Positions 59,783 through 64,000 of a DNA stretch of 64,000 nucleotides are shown here, piece after piece (positions within the stretch are counted from its first letter, which is position 1; every line of letters starts with the position of its first letter). The position numbers and the translations under genes were made by a program. This DNA comes from Bacillota bacterium. Its GTDB lineage: Bacteria; Bacillota; Clostridia; Lachnospirales; Cellulosilyticaceae. A model generated the notes under the pieces. That model did not search any database. It saw only the letters and a list, made by a program, of their open reading frames with translations, and was not told the DNA's origin. The stretch is from contig JAEZJJ010000115.1 in assembly GCA_023436395.1 (NCBI GenBank), forward strand, positions 123,273 to 187,272, given 5' to 3'.

Positions 59783-61444
59783 TTATTTTCTTTCAAGAAA
59801 AGCTACTATTTTCTTGCCACCAGGTAAAGAAAGTAAATCTGTTCTAGAAATGGTATGAGTTGCAATGCCTACTAAGAAATAAATAATAGCTGCTATTGGC
59901 ATCACCACTAAGATACTTAACTTCACTGGAATACCTACTTTTACCAATAGTGCATAAACTCCATAGCTTATTGCTCCCATAACACTTGCACAAATCATAG
60001 GTTTCATTAAAAGCTTTTTCCAATTAAATTTAATGTGAAGGTATTTGCATAAATAAGAGATATTCATAACAGCATAAATCACATAACAAAGTGTTGTACT
60101 ATGAATAAAACCATAAATACTAAGTGCTGGAATAGATAAAGCAACTATATTCATTATAATTTTAATACCACAGGCAATAACTGCATTAATAGTAGGGATT
60201 CTTTGTTTACTCATTCCTTGAAGTATACCTGCACTGAGTTGAGCTAATGTCATCCCTAAGATGCCAATCGCACCTGCTGAAAGTACCTCTGCCCCTTTAG
60301 CATCCCCTACTACAAGGGTTAAAATAGGTTTTGCAAAAATAAGAAAAGCAACAGCCGATGGTGCAGCAATGAGTAACCCTACTTTAAAAATGAGTTTTGT
60401 CTTTTTACGAATATCTTTATAAAGACCTGCCGTCATAGAAGCTGCAATAGCTGGCACTGTAGCAAGTCCTAGCTGTAAAATAAGGCTAACTGGGATATTC
60501 ATAAAAGTCATATATTGAAAAGATAGATAGCTGCTCAGATTATTAACAACACTAGTTGTCTCCATAGTCTCTGCACCCATAACAGGTACTAAACTTAATC
60601 GGCCTTGTTCCCTAAGTGCCTCAATATTGCCTGGTAATGCCTTAGAAATCATAGATTGATCAATGGAAGTCATAATAGAAAATACCGAAGCACTAATAAT
60701 AACAGGAATCATCATATTTAAAATTTCTTTTAGAATCGTTCCTGTACTTTGATACGTATATTCTGTACTGCGTTCTATTTCTTTCTTAATTTTAGGCTTC
60801 TTTAGGAAATATAAGGTAAGAAGGACAATGAGGCCTGCTATTGCACCTATTCCTGTCCCTAAGGCACTTCCTGTTGCGCCCCATTCGAGAGAACCTGTTG
60901 TATTTAAAAAGCTATAGGCTAATAAAACACTAAAAATAACATTTATAATCTGTTCCACAACTTGTGAACTGGCGGTTGGGACCATATCTCCCATTCCTTG
61001 AAAATAGCCTCTCAGTACCCCTAAGCTTGTGGCAATAATAACTGTTGGTGCGAGGGCCCTAATAGGCAAGACAACTTGATAAGTGGGATAAAAGTTTTTT
61101 TCAAGAAACTCTGCACTACACCATAATAAAGCAGCCATTACTACAGCTACGCCTAATGCATACACCATTGCTAAACGATAAACCCTTTGTGCTTCTTTAT
61201 AAGCACCTGCTGCACGTCTTTCAGCAATCAGCTTGGATAGAGCTCCAGGAATAGCCATAGCTGTCAGCGTTAAAATAACAACATAAATCCCATAAGCTAC
61301 ACCGTAATAGGAATTTCCCTCATCTGTTAAAATATTTCTAATCGGAATACGATAGATCATACCTATGATACGACTTAATAGTACCCCTGCACTTAAAATC
61401 ATGGCCCCTTTCATGAGGCTTTGTTTATTTGTTGTACGTTCCAT
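59783..61444 (-). CDS. SpoVB/MurJ-like oligosaccharide flippase
   Basis: A 553-residue membrane protein with 14 predicted helices of the MOP superfamily: L-S-A-G-V-L-L-S-R-I-I-G-M-I-Y-R-I-P near the start, V-L-R-G-Y-F-Q-G-M-G-D-M-V-P-T-A and G-I-L-Q-G-M-S-K-Q-R-I-P. The pattern matches SpoVB/YtgP-type lipid-linked precursor flippases used in wall or spore-cortex synthesis. Several paralogues usually exist, so the exact role is inference. GAGGAAAATT precedes the ATG. Confidence 0.9.
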   Translation of the reverse strand: MERTTNKQSLMKGAMILSAGVLLSRIIGMIYRIPIRNILTDEGNSYYGVAYGIYVVILTLTAMAIPGALSKLIAERRAAGAYKEAQRVYRLAMVYALGVAVVMAALLWCSAEFLEKNFYPTYQVVLPIRALAPTVIIATSLGVLRGYFQGMGDMVPTASSQVVEQIINVIFSVLLAYSFLNTTGSLEWGATGSALGTGIGAIAGLIVLLTLYFLKKPKIKKEIERSTEYTYQSTGTILKEILNMMIPVIISASVFSIMTSIDQSMISKALPGNIEALREQGRLSLVPVMGAETMETTSVVNNLSSYLSFQYMTFMNIPVSLILQLGLATVPAIAASMTAGLYKDIRKKTKLIFKVGLLIAAPSAVAFLIFAKPILTLVVGDAKGAEVLSAGAIGILGMTLAQLSAGILQGMSKQRIPTINAVIACGIKIIMNIVALSIPALSIYGFIHSTTLCYVIYAVMNISYLCKYLHIKFNWKKLLMKPMICASVMGAISYGVYALLVKVGIPVKLSILVVMPIAAIIYFLVGIATHTISRTDLLSLPGGKKIVAFLERK

Positions 61445-61536
61445 AATTTTCCTCTGTTTTTATTTAAATAATATCCTTTTTTCCATTGATTAAACCTATT
61501 CTAGCACATTTTTACACTAAATACATCTTTTCATGC

Positions 61537-61568
61537 AAAAAAGCTATAGGTGTCTCCTATAGCTTTTT
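61537..61568. terminator. Bidirectional terminator at the end of the MntR-like gene
   Basis: AAAAAAGCTATAGG and CCTATAGCTTTTT form a strong hairpin with a 5-base loop. The right arm overlaps the last codons and stop of the regulator gene (K-K-L-stop). Confidence 0.8.
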
Positions 61569-62015
61569 CTCCATATTTGGCAAGGGCGGCAGCAGTGTAT
61601 GCTTAGGTGTCATCTTTATAAGCATAGAAAAACGCTCTGCAATCTCTGGATATTGTCTATTAAAAATCACAAACTTTTCTATTTGTTCTAAGCTTTCGTA
61701 AGATAAATATTGAGTCATAGCTTCCTTTTCCGTAGCAAAATTCTTTTCAATATGCAAAAAACTTAAAAATTCATCAATAAGCGCATCTCTTGCAATCAAA
61801 TACTCTGCTGTGCTCTTCCCTTGATCTGTCATTTTTAAAGGTTGATAAGGTGAATATACAACTTGTTTTTGATAGTGCATGCGCTGAAGGGCTTGTATTG
61901 TTTTTTGTAAAGGTTGATTCATTTGCTTAGCAAGGTCACTAATCTTAAGTTCCTTATCATTCTCAAGCATTTGATACATGCAAACTAAGCACTTTTCTAA
62001 GCTAGATGAAAGCAT
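61557..62015 (-). CDS. DtxR/MntR-type metal-dependent regulator
   Basis: A 152-residue protein with a winged helix-turn-helix at the start (L-K-I-S-D-L-A-K-Q-M-N-Q-P-L-Q-K-T-I-Q-A-L) and a helical dimerisation domain with H-I-E-K-N-F-A-T-E and E-K-E-A-M-T-Q-Y-L-S. It lacks the SH3-like FeoA domain, as in MntR. The metal ligands are not all at canonical positions, so the signal is uncertain. ATG 62015 follows GGAGGGGTAAC; the longer frame has no site. Confidence 0.7.
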   Translation of the reverse strand: MLSSSLEKCLVCMYQMLENDKELKISDLAKQMNQPLQKTIQALQRMHYQKQVVYSPYQPLKMTDQGKSTAEYLIARDALIDEFLSFLHIEKNFATEKEAMTQYLSYESLEQIEKFVIFNRQYPEIAERFSMLIKMTPKHTLLPPLPNMEKKL

Positions 62016-62112
62016 GTTACCCCTCCATATAAACATCACTACACTAAATATATGCAAGAATTTCCTTCAGCATGCACTTTTTCCTACTCTTGGTAGAAGT
62101 TTCAATTATTAA

Positions 62113-62139
62113 TTGACAGATTTACTCTGTGCATATTAG
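62113..62139 (+). promoter_or_regulatory. Weak promoter candidate before degV
   Basis: TTGACA lies at 62113-62118, and TATTAG/TTAGAAT follows at about 15-17 bases. The -35 is perfect and the -10 poor. Confidence 0.35.
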
Positions 62140-62178
62140 AATTGATAAGAAGTTATCATAAATAAAGGAGGTGAATAA

Positions 62179-63060
62179 ATGTCCAAAATCGCACTACTTA
62201 GTGATACGAGTTGTGATTTACCTAGTTCTATACTTACTAAATATAATATTGAAACAGTACCCTTTTATGTTTCTTTTGATACTGAAACCTATTATAAGGA
62301 AATTGTAGAGCTTTCGTTAAAAGATTTTTATGAAAAACTGAGAAGTGAGAAAATCTTTCCTAAAACATCTTTACCATCTATCAATGATTATTATGAACGT
62401 TTTAAGCCACATATGGAGGCTGGAAACAGTGTGATCTGTGTATGTTTATCAGGACACTTTAGTGGTTCCTATAACGCAGCAGTGAACGCCCGCGAACTTA
62501 TTTTAGAAAATTATCCTAATGCTGAAATTGAAATTATTAATTCTCTTAATGCAACTGGTGGTCAAGGTGTACTTGTTCAAGAAATTGGACGTATGATTGC
62601 TGATGGGTTACCCTTTAAGAAAATTGTAGAACTTTCAAACAAACTTAGAGAAAGTGCTAGAATCTTCTTCTTTGTGGAGACCCTAGATTATCTCGAACAT
62701 GGTGGTCGTATCGGAAAAGCCGCTGCTCTTTTAGGAACCATGCTTAGTGTGAAACCTGTTATCTATTTACAAGATGGATTACTTTTTCCAGCTGGCAAAG
62801 TACGTGGGACTAAAAAGGCTATTGCTAAAGTTCTTGAAATGACTAAGGAGTATATTGACGGTCATCCTTCTGATTACAACTATCTCTTTGCTCATGCTGA
62901 TAATCCCGAATATGCACAAGTACTCAAAGAGGAATTATCCCAATCACTTAATCTCACTTTTACTGATGATTTTGCCCTTATAGGTACAACGATTGGTGTT
63001 TATACAGGTCCTGATGTAGCTGGTATTTGTATGATTAAAAAATATGAAACTTTATTGTAA
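62179..63060 (+). CDS. DegV family fatty-acid-binding protein
   Basis: A 293-residue protein with the DegV hallmarks: S-D-T-S-C-D-L-P at the start, T-S-L-P-S in the ligand loop, L-S-G-H-F-S-G-S-Y-N-A-A, the L-E-H-G-G-R-I-G-K-A segment and G-T-T-I-G-V-Y-T-G-P-D near the C-terminus. DegV (FakB-type) proteins bind fatty acids and, with FakA kinase, feed them to phospholipid synthesis. No fakA is in the window. AAAGGAGGTGAATAA precedes the ATG. Confidence 0.95.
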   Translation: MSKIALLSDTSCDLPSSILTKYNIETVPFYVSFDTETYYKEIVELSLKDFYEKLRSEKIFPKTSLPSINDYYERFKPHMEAGNSVICVCLSGHFSGSYNAAVNARELILENYPNAEIEIINSLNATGGQGVLVQEIGRMIADGLPFKKIVELSNKLRESARIFFFVETLDYLEHGGRIGKAAALLGTMLSVKPVIYLQDGLLFPAGKVRGTKKAIAKVLEMTKEYIDGHPSDYNYLFAHADNPEYAQVLKEELSQSLNLTFTDDFALIGTTIGVYTGPDVAGICMIKKYETLL

Positions 63061-63061
63061 T

Positions 63062-63099
63062 AAAAAGTAGGTATCCAAAGGTGATACCTACTTTTTATT
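63062..63099. terminator. Terminator after degV
   Basis: AAAAAGTAGGTATC and GATACCTACTTTTT are perfect arms around a short loop, followed by a T-run. It is shared with the convergent membrane gene. Confidence 0.88.
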
Positions 63100-63109
63100 G
63101 CAACAAAAC

Positions 63110-63805
63110 TTAACGATTACTAATCCCTTTAATTTCCTTAATGGGTTTACAAAATATGTAATAGACTGCAATAAAACCAAAGGCTTCTGTTAAAGTAAAA
63201 GGTGGAATAGTATGGATACCTTGACTGTAGTAACTTGACCCATCAACAGCAAGTGCTAATTGAGCTAAAATAATTATAAAGAGCTGCCCACGGATTTGTA
63301 TACTCTTATACTTAAAGATACCTATTAAGCATAGGATGATCGCTATGATGACAAAAAGACCTTGTACCAGGCTAAGGTAGAGAGGGAATTGTCCTGTTAA
63401 AACTAACTCATAACCTATCCCCTTACCTTTAATAATTTTTGTAGGTTGCATAATAATGAGATAAAGATAAAATGAAATCCAAGGTAAAAATCCTGCTATC
63501 CAATAAGGATATTTCATTTTTTCACGATACAACGGCGTTACATACCATATGGCAGAAAGGGTCATCCCTGTTAATCCTATACTTGATGCAAAATAAAAGT
63601 ATCTTAATAACCTAAGCTGATAATAGTTGGGTGCATCACCATATACGATCAAGGTAATATATCTTGTTGCTGAATAAATAAGTAACACTGTCCCTATCAG
63701 CCGAAGTAACAGAAATGTATTATCTTCCATTACTTTTAAATTCAGAAATATACTATAGAGTGCAATTAAACATAGGATGATTAAAATAGCATATTGGCTG
63801 CTCAT
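63110..63805 (-). CDS. Seven-helix membrane protein of unknown function
   Basis: The 231-residue protein has about seven membrane helices and ends shortly after the last one. Its pattern (paired helices, W-Y-V-T-P-L-Y-R near the middle) resembles the N-terminal 7TM sensor modules of some histidine kinases, but no kinase domain is attached. I do not recognise a named family. AGGAGGTGAGGGG precedes the ATG. The convergent degV terminator is 10 bases away. Confidence 0.7.
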   Translation of the reverse strand: MSSQYAILIILCLIALYSIFLNLKVMEDNTFLLLRLIGTVLLIYSATRYITLIVYGDAPNYYQLRLLRYFYFASSIGLTGMTLSAIWYVTPLYREKMKYPYWIAGFLPWISFYLYLIIMQPTKIIKGKGIGYELVLTGQFPLYLSLVQGLFVIIAIILCLIGIFKYKSIQIRGQLFIIILAQLALAVDGSSYYSQGIHTIPPFTLTEAFGFIAVYYIFCKPIKEIKGISNR

Positions 63806-63877
63806 CCCCTCACCTCCTCTTTATCAATTTATGGAGGTTTTTATTTTTTTAGAACAAGCTTTTGAGTAAAATAAAGG

Positions 63878-63918
63878 GAGTGTCGCGAAATTATGAAATA
63901 GTTTCGTGGCACTCTTTT
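63878..63918. terminator. Terminator hairpin near the right edge
   Basis: GAGTGTCGCGAAA and TTTCGTGGCACTC pair fully if G-U pairs are allowed, with an 11-base loop and T-runs on both sides. It probably ends a gene beyond the right border. Confidence 0.65.
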
Positions 63919-63920
63919 GT

Positions 63921-63956
63921 TATGTATATAGCTGGAAGTTTATAGCTATGTACATA
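63921..63956. repeat. Inverted repeat near the right edge
   Basis: TATGTATATAGCT and AGCTATGTACATA are 13-base arms with one mismatch and a 10-base spacer. They may belong to the regulatory region or end of an element outside the window. Confidence 0.5.
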
Positions 63957-64000
63957 AATCGTTCTTATTTTTAGCGCACCTTAATAAACCTACAATTATT

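Overview
The window is AT-rich DNA from a low-GC, endospore-forming Clostridia-type Firmicute. Supporting evidence: strong AGGAGG ribosome sites, several TTG and GTG starts, a T-box leader before valS, sporulation-type membrane proteins (YtvI-like, SpoVB-like, a possible BofC-like protein), DegV, MutS2, ABC-F proteins and a family 5 cellulase lipoprotein. A cellulolytic Lachnospiraceae/Cellulosilyticum-type genome would fit, but the genus is inference. No rRNA, tRNA or CRISPR array was seen. Most genes lie on the minus strand.

Region 0-9 kb: a PH-domain protein, an orphan lysozyme, a MATE pump, a zinc-ribbon membrane protein, an unusual radical SAM protein, a decayed relic of hypE (5028-5498), a YtvI-like permease, a ZIP metal transporter and a ketopantoate-reductase-like gene. 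Region 9-20 kb is an accessory, decaying stretch. It holds a frameshifted oxidoreductase, an AraC/GyrI-domain cluster, an HD hydrolase, a truncated and an intact GNAT, a CD3324-type regulator, a secreted NlpC-like protein, a membrane protein with a DnaJ-type zinc domain, a PAP2 phosphatase fragment, a dead IS66 copy abutting what looks like an IS21-type end, a second AraC/GyrI regulator and an unidentified fragment.

Region 20-41 kb is conserved housekeeping. The operon yhaM-like exonuclease / two membrane-anchored halves of a Cas4-like nuclease / small charged protein / rlmD is followed (still reading leftwards) by mutS2 / response regulator / sensor kinase. Then come an NlpC/P60 hydrolase with SH3 domain, trmL, an alpha/beta hydrolase, topB, valS behind a T-box and a small membrane gene, a coiled-coil membrane protein, an S1-domain protein and an ABC-F gene paired with a membrane protein.

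Region 41-64 kb: a candidate structured small RNA, a cellulase lipoprotein, a second ABC-F protein with an altered second ATP site, DedA, a patatin-like lipase, a DUF3810 putative metallopeptidase, a YbaK-type deacylase, a three-gene NMT1/THI5-type ABC importer, a YfcE-like phosphodiesterase, a parvulin, sfsA-gph behind azlC-azlD, hpt, two flavoproteins, a BofC-like protein, a SpoVB-like flippase, an MntR-like regulator, DegV and a multi-spanning membrane protein.

The most interesting item is the two-gene, membrane-anchored Cas4-like pair at 21733-22547. Between them the two polypeptides carry the conserved elements of one Cas4-type nuclease, including cysteines that would have to be shared to build one iron-sulfur cluster. 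Next are the candidate RNA at about 41687-41860 and the hypE relic, which still encodes the diagnostic PRIC tail.
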